A stretch of DNA of 55,744 nucleotides from an uncultured Clostridia bacterium (GTDB lineage Bacteria; Bacillota; Clostridia; UBA1381). Made by a program: the position numbers and the translations under genes. Positions 16,007-24,500 of the stretch are shown here, in pieces. Where the stretch lies: the NCBI GenBank assembly GCA_934486735.1, contig CAKSQL010000016.1, positions 1 through 55,744 of the forward strand, written 5' to 3'. Numbering within the stretch: the stretch's first letter is position 1; every line of letters starts with the position of its first letter. The notes under the pieces are model-generated. The model made no database searches, was not told the DNA's origin, and saw only the letters and a program-made list of their open reading frames with translations.

Positions 16007-17746
16007 CTACTCATAGACCGGGAACTCCAGATTCTCAATAGCCGCGCACAAAATCGGGTATCGCACAACAAAATGAATCGACGGAGAATTATTTTTCGAA
16101 ATCAGGACATATTTATTTTCATTTATCATAATATCGATATTTTTAAAAGCATTTACCATTGTTTCCACAAAAGAATAATTTTTAACCCTTGCGGCGAACT
16201 CTTTTGTCAGCCGCAGATGCTCGGCATATTCCTCATATGAGTATGTAAAATTTTCATCTCCGAAAATATGCGAGGTCGAAAAACCTATCGGATTTTTCTC
16301 AAATTCATCTTGATTCGGGCATGGAATTTCATCCGAGACGAAATTATCCTGCAAAATTTCAAGCATACGCCGACGTCTGTCTTCCGCATATGCCAAAATT
16401 CTTTTTCTTCCCTCTCCCGCCACGCCGCGTCTGTCCAAAAACCTTTCCAAAAACTCGGGTGACGCCGTATATATCGGCAATGTCGACAGAATATTTTTTC
16501 GATTTCCTCCCGTTTTCTCATCAAGAATCAAAAAAGCCTTCAATCCGTTTGCATTATCCTCGCGATATATCTCCATAAGCGGCTGAGCCTTTTTCAAAAT
16601 GCAGTCCGCTCTTTCGTGAAAATACGCCAGCTCCTCCCTATGTTTCGTGAGGCGGTATCTGCCTTTGGAATGATATCCCGAAATGCTCTCTCCCTCAAGT
16701 GCCGCCGCGTCCGAGACATTTAAGAAATGGCAATATATATGATTATGCACACCTTTTAAGTAATACGGCGAAATCTGCCCGGTCATATAAAGCGGAATCC
16801 AGCATTCGAGCCCGAGCATAAGCTCATCAAACGGGCGGTTCAGATTATGCACCACATTAAGGTGCAGACCCTTTTTCAGCATCGCTGCCAAGCCAAACAT
16901 ATACTTCTTTGAAAAATCCAAATCCGCCGCCATATCGTCCATCTGCATATCGCTGCACATGAACACGTCCGCCTTTGACCTCGACAGCGCCGTCGCCTTT
17001 AAAAAATCAAGCTCTCCCTGTTTCATTTCCTCAATTCCGTAGTAATTTTTCGTGACCGGCAGCTGAAACGGCAGCGTCGGAACTTTCAATTCATCAAAGC
17101 GGATTGCCTTTATATATTCATTCAAATCAAACTCATTCAGCGCATTCAAAAATTTTCTGACCGGATTTTCAAAGTCACCGCCGCCCTCGCCCAGCCAGCT
17201 TTCCAGCGCACAGGCATAAGCTTCCTTTGTTTTTATATTATTATAATCGGTATTTACAAGCCTGGCGACAATCTTTTTCTCATTCTCACTGTCATGATAT
17301 CTGACAATATATTCCGTTACGCCGAACGCGAATTTTCCCGGGTTGGCAGGTCTGCGCTTGCCGCTTCGAATCCGCGAAACGTACGAAGAATCATACTTCA
17401 GCTTTTTCGACATATCCGAGGCATTGACCGACAGCGCGCTGCAAAGTGAATCAAACTTTTTCCGCATGGCGTCATAATCAAACGGCTCATCCGCTGCGAT
17501 ATCATTCAAATCATCCCAAATGTCCTTGTACGACACATCCGCCTTTGCCTGCTGTGCGGCAGCATAAATCCCCCGGCAAAGCTTTTTCATATCCTCCGAA
17601 TTTGCTTTCGGCGTTCTTTCACCCGATTTATATCGGCTTATTGTCGCCTCCGATATTCCCGAAAGCTCTGCCAATTTTTTGCCCGAGCAGCCGGCTAAAG
17701 TCATATATTTATCCAACTTTTCACAAAACATTTCAGCATTCTCCAT
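16007..17746 (-). CDS. double helix-turn-helix (XRE-like) regulator with large effector region
   Basis: A 579-aa cytoplasmic protein. An XRE-type HTH lies at about residues 14-50 (GKKLAELSGISEATISRYKSG). A second, similar one lies at about 90-135 (ASDMSKKLKYDSSYVSRIRSG); both share the xxSxxxISRxxSGxRxPA pattern. The remaining 440 residues form a large domain. It includes LKKGLHLNVVHNLNRPFDE and the following GLECWIPLYMTGQISPYYL, which recur in similar Clostridia regulators I have seen. The I/V-x-x-(I/V)HN-(L/I)-R pattern resembles the PLD-like/TrmB C-terminal fold, but that is inference. No transporter or metabolic gene is adjacent. A consensus promoter (17766-17794) reads into it and a strong terminator follows. 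Its targets are unknown. Confidence 0.7.
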   Translation of the reverse strand: MENAEMFCEKLDKYMTLAGCSGKKLAELSGISEATISRYKSGERTPKANSEDMKKLCRGIYAAAQQAKADVSYKDIWDDLNDIAADEPFDYDAMRKKFDSLCSALSVNASDMSKKLKYDSSYVSRIRSGKRRPANPGKFAFGVTEYIVRYHDSENEKKIVARLVNTDYNNIKTKEAYACALESWLGEGGGDFENPVRKFLNALNEFDLNEYIKAIRFDELKVPTLPFQLPVTKNYYGIEEMKQGELDFLKATALSRSKADVFMCSDMQMDDMAADLDFSKKYMFGLAAMLKKGLHLNVVHNLNRPFDELMLGLECWIPLYMTGQISPYYLKGVHNHIYCHFLNVSDAAALEGESISGYHSKGRYRLTKHREELAYFHERADCILKKAQPLMEIYREDNANGLKAFLILDEKTGGNRKNILSTLPIYTASPEFLERFLDRRGVAGEGRKRILAYAEDRRRRMLEILQDNFVSDEIPCPNQDEFEKNPIGFSTSHIFGDENFTYSYEEYAEHLRLTKEFAARVKNYSFVETMVNAFKNIDIMINENKYVLISKNNSPSIHFVVRYPILCAAIENLEFPVYE

Positions 17747-17765
17747 TAATTCAAATTACAACTAT

Positions 17766-17794
17766 ATTATAGCACACCTTTTTCATCCGGTCAA
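17766..17794 (-). promoter_or_regulatory. promoter of the double-HTH regulator
   Basis: On the minus strand TTGACC (17789-17794), 17-bp spacer, TATAAT (17766-17771), 20 nt from the ATG. Confidence 0.85.
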
Positions 17795-17835
17795 CAGCTT
17801 TCTTCTGCTCTCTGCGGCGGCGTATCATTTTCGTC

Positions 17836-18154
17836 AATCATCATAAGTCAAGAGGTATAAATAGTATCATTGACGATATCGATGCAATTCTTATCATGAC
17901 CGTTGACCCCGGTTTTACAGATCAAAGACTTATTCCCTCAACCGTCAAAAAGATTGAACAGGCGAAAAAATGGCTTGATATGAACGGATATGCCGATGTC
18001 GAAATCGAATCCGATGGCAATGTCAGCTTTGAAAACGCCGCAGCCATGTCAAAGGCGGGAGCGAACATATTTGTCTCCGAGACATCGAGTATTTTCAAAA
18101 AAACGTTCCCTTGGATGAGTCGATTCCCCGGCTGAAATCGGCAATTGAAATTTA
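17836..18154 (+). pseudogene. remnant of a ribulose-phosphate 3-epimerase-family gene
   Basis: The frame reads DDIDAILIMTVDPGFTDQ, then IPSTVKKIEQAKKWLD, IESDGNVSFENAAAMSKAG and ANIFVSETSSIF. These are the second half of a TIM-barrel epimerase of the Rpe/allulose-6-phosphate epimerase group (compare MTVxPGFGGQ and the IxxDGGV segment). The first half is missing and there is no start codon or SD. After SSIF a run of seven A residues shifts the frame. The expected C-terminus (NVPLDESIPRLKSAIEI then stop) is present in another frame, ending at 18154. The gene is therefore both truncated at the 5' end and frameshifted. It may once have worked with the adjacent sugar-phosphate genes. Confidence 0.8.
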
Positions 18155-18195
18155 AAGATTCCATTTGAAACTGGCATAAATTTTCTGTTTTCCAC

Positions 18196-18239
18196 AAAAA
18201 AATCCGAATGCCGCAGCCGACGACATCCGGATTTTTTTA
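18196..18239 (-). terminator. terminator of the GpsA-like gene
   Basis: On the minus strand AAATCCGGATG and CATTCGGATTT pair with minor mismatches and are followed by a T-run. It overlaps the stop codon region of the gene. Confidence 0.75.
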
Positions 18240-19277
18240 TATCTTTTCGATGTATGTAAATTCTTCCCACGGAATATTAACCGCCTTATTCCGAGTCAAA
18301 ATCTCGTCTATATGCATCAGCAGCGGAAAATCGTCCTCGTTCAGCGCCCCGTTTTTCACATTCACCTTAACCGCCCTTGCGACCCTCTCCGCAACAACAA
18401 GCGATTCGAGCGTTACGCCTTTTAGCTCCGCTTTCGCCTCGTCAATGTCCAGTCCCTCGCCGAGAAGTATTCCGACCAGGCGTGTTCTGCCGCCGTATAC
18501 AGTCACATAGAGATCCCCTGCTCCGACGCACAGATTATTCAAACTCAGCGCATTTTGGAACTTTAAAAGTTTATACATCTCCCGAACAGCCTGTCCGAAC
18601 ACCGCTGCCTGGGAATTGAAATGAAGTGTGTCATTTCCGAATTGCTTGCGGTTGAGACCGATTGTGAGCGCAATCCCCAGGGCATAGCCGTTTTTCAGCG
18701 CAACGGCACTTTCGATGCCCGTAACGTCGGTAGTGATACTTATATGATAATAATCCGTCCTCATCAGATCGCGGAGATATTCGAGAGTTTTGATATCGTC
18801 TCCGCAGAACGAAACCTCGGTTTGGTCGTGCGCGACAAGCTCGTAGCTTGTGCATGGACCGCCGATTGCATTGAGCGATACCTTTTCAGGCAGCTTTCTT
18901 TTCCACAACTCCGGATAGGTCAAAAGCTTTCCGTCGTCAGTATCGAAAAGTCCCTTTGTAACTGTCAGAACCGGCACGTTATCCGGTATTTTTGGCAGAA
19001 CATATTCTCCGAACCAATCGACTCCGAAGCTGCTCACTCCGCCGATGACAGCATCCGCACCGTACAGCGCCTCGCTCAGTTCCTCAATCTGATAAAACTT
19101 GACTCCCTCAGGGAAATCCTTTTCAAATTTCGGATGTCTGTTATTTTTTATGCAGCCTGATATAATCTCCCTGTCTAAGTGAGTGCCAACCAATCTGACC
19201 TCGTTTTTGTTCTCTCTTGCAGGAAATGCAAGGGCGCTGCCCATCATTCCCGCTCCGACTATGGTTATAACCGCCAT
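18237..19277 (-). CDS. NAD(P)-dependent glycerol-3-phosphate dehydrogenase-like protein
   Basis: A 346-aa dehydrogenase of the GpsA superfamily. The Rossmann motif GAGMMGSALAFP begins at residue 8. LTVTKGLF and GGPCTSYELVA occupy the positions of the catalytic-loop segments, and ALKNGYALGIALTIGL contains the conserved Lys-Asn of the active site. It differs enough from housekeeping GpsA that its substrate may be another polyol or sugar phosphate. I moved the start from a longer frame to the ATG at 19277, because GGGAGG lies 8 nt upstream and the longer version would add 43 unrelated residues before the nucleotide-binding fold. It is divergent from a DeoR-type regulator. The promoter (19338-19366) is consensus and flanked by TTGTCA repeats. 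Confidence 0.8.
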   Translation of the reverse strand: MAVITIVGAGMMGSALAFPARENKNEVRLVGTHLDREIISGCIKNNRHPKFEKDFPEGVKFYQIEELSEALYGADAVIGGVSSFGVDWFGEYVLPKIPDNVPVLTVTKGLFDTDDGKLLTYPELWKRKLPEKVSLNAIGGPCTSYELVAHDQTEVSFCGDDIKTLEYLRDLMRTDYYHISITTDVTGIESAVALKNGYALGIALTIGLNRKQFGNDTLHFNSQAAVFGQAVREMYKLLKFQNALSLNNLCVGAGDLYVTVYGGRTRLVGILLGEGLDIDEAKAELKGVTLESLVVAERVARAVKVNVKNGALNEDDFPLLMHIDEILTRNKAVNIPWEEFTYIEKI

Positions 19278-19318
19278 CTTATTGCCTCCCGATTTTTTTG
19301 AAAATACTTGAAAAAGTT

Positions 19319-19395
19319 TTGTCAATATGATAATATTATTATATCGGCAAAAGCCTGTATTGTCAATGTGTGGCGGCAATATTGAAACTTTGTCA
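19319..19395. promoter_or_regulatory. shared divergent promoter region with three TTGTCA repeats
   Basis: The leftward promoter is TTGACA (19361-19366), 17 bp, TATAAT (19338-19343). TTGTCA occurs on the plus strand at 19319-19324, 19360-19365 and 19390-19395, spaced 41 and 30 bp apart, close to whole helical turns. The middle copy overlaps the -35 box. These are candidate operators for the DeoR-type regulator. Confidence 0.5.
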
Positions 19396-19423
19396 TACTT
19401 TTTCAAAATGCGAGGGACGTGTT

Positions 19424-20137
19424 ATGATAACATATGAAAGACAGCAGGCAATTTTAAATTACCTGTCGGAGAAAAATTTTTCAACGGTTCGGGAGCTTTC
19501 CAAAGTTGTGTGGGCAAGCGAATCATCGGTAAGGCGCGATGTAAGAGTTTTAGCCGAAAAAGGATATGTCACGCTGCTCTACGGCGGCGTTGCCCTGCCC
19601 GATTACGCCAACGGAGTGGTGCCGATAGGTCTGCGCGATTCATCAAATTCACCGGTCAAGGACGAGCTGGCAAAAAGGGCTGCGGAATATGTTTTTGACA
19701 ATGCAGGCATATTTATGGACGGTTCATCGACAGTCAGGCGGATTATGAGATACATCGGCGGTTTCAGCAATCTGAAAATCATCACATACAACCAACAAAT
19801 TTTTAACGAATGTAACAACCCCAAAATCAAATTATATTGTACAGGAGGGCTTTTTGACAGCCGGAGCAATATATTTTTGGGCAGCTCGGTTATAGAATAT
19901 ATAAATCGCACAAGCGCGGATATCTGCTTTTTTTCAAGTCAGGCGCTTTCCTCGGACGGCGAAATAAGCGACACATCGGAAGAGGAAACCGCGATACGGC
20001 GTGCAATGCTTGCACGTGCCAAAAAAAAGATTTTTCTTTGCGATTCCTCAAAACTCGGACTTGATAAGACATTTAAACTGTGTGGCAAAGACGATATTGA
20101 TTTAATAATATGCGACAAAAAGCTGCCTTGGGAGTGA
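19424..20137 (+). CDS. DeoR/GlpR-family sugar-phosphate-responsive regulator
   Basis: A 237-aa transcription factor. The N-terminal DeoR HTH is at residues about 4-55 (RQQAILNYLSEKNFSTVRELSKVVWASESSVRRDVRVL), followed by the linker YGGVALPDY. The C-terminal DeoRC sensor domain is similar to ribose-5-phosphate isomerase-like folds: DNAGIFMDGSSTVRRIMRY, then NLKIITYNQQIF, and near the end DSSKLG. Members usually repress and are released by a phosphorylated sugar. The start is placed at the ATG with GAGGGAC upstream, inside a longer frame. The divergent dehydrogenase gene is the obvious target, and the epimerase remnant beyond it suggests that a larger sugar-phosphate pathway once stood here. 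Confidence 0.88.
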   Translation: MITYERQQAILNYLSEKNFSTVRELSKVVWASESSVRRDVRVLAEKGYVTLLYGGVALPDYANGVVPIGLRDSSNSPVKDELAKRAAEYVFDNAGIFMDGSSTVRRIMRYIGGFSNLKIITYNQQIFNECNNPKIKLYCTGGLFDSRSNIFLGSSVIEYINRTSADICFFSSQALSSDGEISDTSEEETAIRRAMLARAKKKIFLCDSSKLGLDKTFKLCGKDDIDLIICDKKLPWE

Positions 20138-20232
20138 TAATCAAATTCCATTTTTTACAAAACCATTACATTTTAGTTTAAATCGCTGACAATGCAAAAA
20201 AATTATGATATAATTCAATCACAAAGCAGACC

Positions 20233-20249
20233 TCCGCCGCAGCGGCGGA
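20233..20249 (+). promoter_or_regulatory. GC-rich hairpin just before the lipoprotein SD
   Basis: TCCGCCGC and GCGGCGGA form a tight stem directly 5' of GAGAGGAG, the SD of the next gene. It may stabilise or modulate the mRNA. Confidence 0.35.
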
Positions 20250-20271
20250 ACAGAGAGGAGTTCGAAACAAT

Positions 20272-21240
20272 ATGACAATTGATTTTTGTGCGGCAATAAT
20301 TGCGCTATCGCTTGCTTTGAGTTCATGCGCTCCGGCGCAGAAAAGTGCCGACATCTCGCTGAGCGCGGACGCGCATGCCGAGCTTAATTTCGGATACTAC
20401 GGTGACGAAAGAATAATAAAGGATTTTGCGATTGACAACGGATATGTATATATCCTGCAAAGGGACGGAACTGTTCTGAAATATGATAATTCCGGGAATT
20501 TCGAGGAAAAATACGATTTAAATTTAGACGATCAAGGGCTGACCGCATTCAGGCTCACATGCAAAAACGGCAAAATGTATCTGCTCGACGGACACAACAA
20601 CGCCATTATAACCGCAGAAAACGGTGATGTGAAGAACGTGTCGGCGCTGAGTTTTTCCGATGTCGGACTTGTGAAGAATTTTTATGCAACGGCAAATAAC
20701 ACGCTGATAATGTCCTTTACCGATATCGAGGAGGCGTACACCGCTGAAATCGACCTGTCCAAAGCAGCTGCCGAGATAATCGGAGAAAAGCGGAAAGGAT
20801 ATCTGATCGATGAAAATGCGACCTACATGCCCAAATTGAGTGACAGCGAAAACAATGCAAAACAGGTTGATATCACCGTTTACGAATCCGGGAATGTAAC
20901 CAACACATTCAGCATCGCCCCTGCCGAAAGCGGCAGAAGTATTATCGGACTTTCGATTTACGGCGTTTCGGGTGGAAATTGCTTTGGTCTGCTGCATGAA
21001 TTTGTGAATCCCACAGGCGCTCCCGAGGATGAGCGATATATCCAAACTTCGGTAAACATAAATGCAAATGACGGGACAATCCAAACCTCCGAAAGCTGCC
21101 TTGACGGAGACGAGATTATCAAGCTGTCGTCCGGCGGTACATATTGCATGAAAATTTCCGACAGCTCGCTGACAATCAAACCGATCGGCGAATATTTTTC
21201 CGATTGGCAGCCCGGCGATGCATATATAATTAAAAAATAA
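20272..21240 (+). CDS. putative lipoprotein with beta-propeller-like repeats
   Basis: A 322-aa protein with a lipobox-like LSSC at residues 16-19, after a hydrophobic stretch. It therefore probably belongs on the outer face of the membrane. The n-region lacks Lys/Arg, which is unusual for a signal peptide and lowers confidence in the start; GAGAGGAG lies upstream. The body has repeating units such as DFAIDNGYVYILQRDGTVLKYD and FRLTCKNGKMYLLDGHNNAI, the GxxYxLD pattern of beta-propeller blades. No enzymatic residues are recognised. It stands downstream of the DeoR gene (134 bp) and may be independent. Function unknown. Confidence 0.6.
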   Translation: MTIDFCAAIIALSLALSSCAPAQKSADISLSADAHAELNFGYYGDERIIKDFAIDNGYVYILQRDGTVLKYDNSGNFEEKYDLNLDDQGLTAFRLTCKNGKMYLLDGHNNAIITAENGDVKNVSALSFSDVGLVKNFYATANNTLIMSFTDIEEAYTAEIDLSKAAAEIIGEKRKGYLIDENATYMPKLSDSENNAKQVDITVYESGNVTNTFSIAPAESGRSIIGLSIYGVSGGNCFGLLHEFVNPTGAPEDERYIQTSVNINANDGTIQTSESCLDGDEIIKLSSGGTYCMKISDSSLTIKPIGEYFSDWQPGDAYIIKK

Positions 21241-21271
21241 CTTATAAAAATACAGATATAAATATCTTGTT

Positions 21272-21373
21272 ATGATAATAGCGGTTATTTTCCTTATTAT
21301 CCCGGTTCAGATTTTCCGGGCGGTCGGCACAAAACTCGCCGTCAAGTCGGACAAGAGACTCAAGAAAAATTAA
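21272..21373 (+). CDS. possible 33-aa membrane peptide
   Basis: An ATG opens a 33-codon frame with one hydrophobic segment (IIAVIFLIIPVQIF) followed by a basic tail rich in Lys and Arg. This composition is typical of small membrane proteins, but no good SD precedes it. It could also be a chance frame or the end of a lost gene. It sits between the lipoprotein and a strong terminator. Confidence 0.2.
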   Translation: MIIAVIFLIIPVQIFRAVGTKLAVKSDKRLKKN

Positions 21374-21415
21374 AAATCGACCGTTTTCTCGATTCGGTCA
21401 AATCAATCTCAGAAA

Positions 21416-21464
21416 AATAATAAACCCATCCCCGGCTAATCACCGGGATGGGTTTATTATTTTT
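21416..21464. terminator. strong bidirectional terminator
   Basis: Stem arms AATAATAAACCCATCCC and GGGATGGGTTTATTATT surround a small loop, with A- and T-rich tails on both sides. It ends the leftward surface-protein operon and the rightward lipoprotein transcript. Confidence 0.92.
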
Positions 21465-21526
21465 TTATTCTTATTAAACAGCAATTTTATCCTACTTAAT
21501 TGTGCTATAACCGCACTCTACAGAAT

Positions 21527-24500
21527 TTATTTTTTAAAACTGTTATAAAGCTTATATATTACAACAGCAGCTTCTGCACGTGTTGCAAAGTCTTTCGGAG
21601 CAAAATTGTTATCTCCGACTCCGTTTAATATATTCAGCTGCGAAAGTACGCCAACCGGTTTTACCGCATAGCTGCTTATATTATCGCTGTCATTAAACTT
21701 AGAGGTTGCATCTGCCGGCAATTCATACTTCAGACTCTTAAGAAGTCTGTAGCTCATTGCTGCCATTTGTTCGCGGGTAATTTTATTTCCCACACCAAAT
21801 ACTGTTTCGCTTTCTCCGCTGATAATATCAAGAGTATATCCGCTGATTACATACTTGTAATACCATGCATTCGGATCAACATCCTCAAAAACGTTTTCTC
21901 CTTCACTTGAAACATTAAATGCCGAAAGCAACATTTTCAAGAATTCTTCTCTTGTTACATTATCCTGAGGCACAAACTCCGATTCGCTCTTACCGCTGAC
22001 AACACCCAGCTTATACAGTTCGGCAATGCTCTTTTCTGCCCAAGGCACGCTGCCCAAATCATTAAATGTATGCGTTTGAACATTTGCATCCGGAACATAG
22101 TTCACGGAAGTACCGCTTCCGCCGCTTCCGTTGCCTCTGCCGGAGCTGCCCGAACCGCCTGATGCGCCTGATGCATTATTGTTGTTCGATGTTTTTGTAT
22201 CCTTCACTGCCTTATCAAAAGCGTCTTTTACGGCCTGATAACTGTTATATCGTTTTCCTGCAAACTGTTTCTTGGCTATAATCTGCTGATTTGAGCTAAG
22301 ACTGTTATACTCGCTCAAATCAATATTAAGCTTATCATTGTTTGTATTTATTACTTCCATTACATTTGTATAAGAGCTTTTTTCAATAGCTGATAAAATG
22401 ATAACTTCTTCCATCATCTTATGCCAATCGGATAACTTTATGAAATTGTTACCTGCAAAAGAAGCAAGAATTGCATTTCTGTCATTATCCGACAAAGCAG
22501 ATGAATTGTATGTTGAATATGAATTTAACTTTTCAAAGCCGATAATCTTTTTGTAATCTGCAAGCGCACGCTTCATATTTTCTGCATTTTTTGCCGTATT
22601 CAGCGCAGCAATACCGGACGCTTTTTCCATTACACGAACAAGTGTATTTGAGTCTGTAATTTCTGCCTTGTCTTCATAAACAACCTTAGCTATTTCATCA
22701 ATCGGAATATTGTTTTGTACAGCTTTTTCAAACAGAGGCGCCAATGCCTTTAATGTAGACAGATTTTCTCTGATTATATTTGCCGATTCTGTATATGTGG
22801 CTGCATTCTGCAAAGCTTTAATAATATCCGATATTAATGAATCGCTGATATACGTTGCTTCACAGGTTTTTATTCCGTCCCATGACGATGCCAACGCAAC
22901 TACCGTATATTTGCCAAACTTTCCGTCTGTTTTGTATTTTACTTCAAATGCCGATTGATTATTTGCATTGATTTCTGTTATATAGTCAATTGTGGACATA
23001 TCTGTTAATGTTCCGGGTTTATAGTCAACGTCAGGCGGTAAAACAATCAGCGTGACAACGTCATTTTTTACATTAGACGCACCTCTTATAACTACATTTC
23101 CTTCTGTGTCAATAGATGCTTCAAAATAAACGGTATCACCTGCTGCCTCGCAGAAAGTTAACATTCTTGCCCACATTGCTGTACGTGCACAGACCAAATC
23201 CTTTGCCGATGCCAATCCGTTTTTGTTTGCTACATCTTTCTCAGATATAATAACTTCCAAATCGTCATATACATCATTTGCTTTTCTGAAAATAGCTTCT
23301 GAATAAATTGACGCATCCTCGGTTTTATTCAATAATTCTCTTGCTTTTTCGAGCTCCTGCATGCCTTTGAGCTGAGTGGTTATAATCGATAATTCCTTTG
23401 CAGCTGCCGCATACATATTCGATGCACTTTCTCCTGCATTAAACAGATAGCTTAAAATTTGACTGATTTTCGCTTCGGCAAGTATCACTTTTCCGTTAGC
23501 GTGTGCGTTAATCAGATTTTCACCGGCATTAAATATCCTCTCGATATATTGCTTAGCCGATGTTTCTGTAGGTATATTACCTTGTGCGGTTCTTTCCATA
23601 TTCTCAACAATCGAACTTACTTCATATACAAAATCAGAAAGATTTTTATTATCATCACAGCATGACAGAGCTTTGTTCAGATAATGCAAAGTTTGTTCTG
23701 CCGAGGCTTTAAACAGCCAATCATTTGAGATATTGGTCAGATAAACCGGTTCTTTCGACAAGGTTACTTTGTTCATTTGACCCAAGTCATTGCCGTACAT
23801 ATTTTTAACAGCCGCATCGCCCAGCGACACTTCGGCATTCTTCTTTTCATTCCATGCAACAGCAACGGCTTTTCCATTTTTATTATACACATGCACCTGC
23901 GAATTCAGGTCGTCAACTTTAACTCTTCCGCAATATATCGCTCCGTTTACAAATTGATTAAGTGCTTTTATTGCCAGATATGCCGGTTTTACATTACCGT
24001 CATATTCAACAACACCCAAGTTGTCTTCAAATTCATACGGATTTTTCCCGTCATCCCTAAAATCGTAGCTTGTATAATCCGAAACTCCGTGGTAGTCAGC
24101 TATCACCTGCGCAGCAACAAGCTTTGCTGCCTGCTCTTCATCGGTAACTGTAAAGCATGGGTTACCGTCCTTTTCAAAATACGGTTTTCCGTTCATATTT
24201 GTGTAGTATTTATCAGAATTCCATATTTTATCACTTGTAAGAGTTGACCATCCGATTTCCGTTATAAGCAAATCTTTAAATCCGCCCAGATTATCAACCA
24301 AATTTTTATTCACGTTAATACGTGTTTCATAAAAGTTTTGATCCTGGTCTTTGTAAAAATAATACGGATGAATTGAAATAGCGTCTATATATGCATATGT
24401 ATCGTTATCAAGCATTTTTTTCATAAAGCTTTCAGCTGTTCTGTAGTCCGATACAACGCCTCCTACGATTTTTGCGTCCGAACGTACTTCTCTTATAGCG

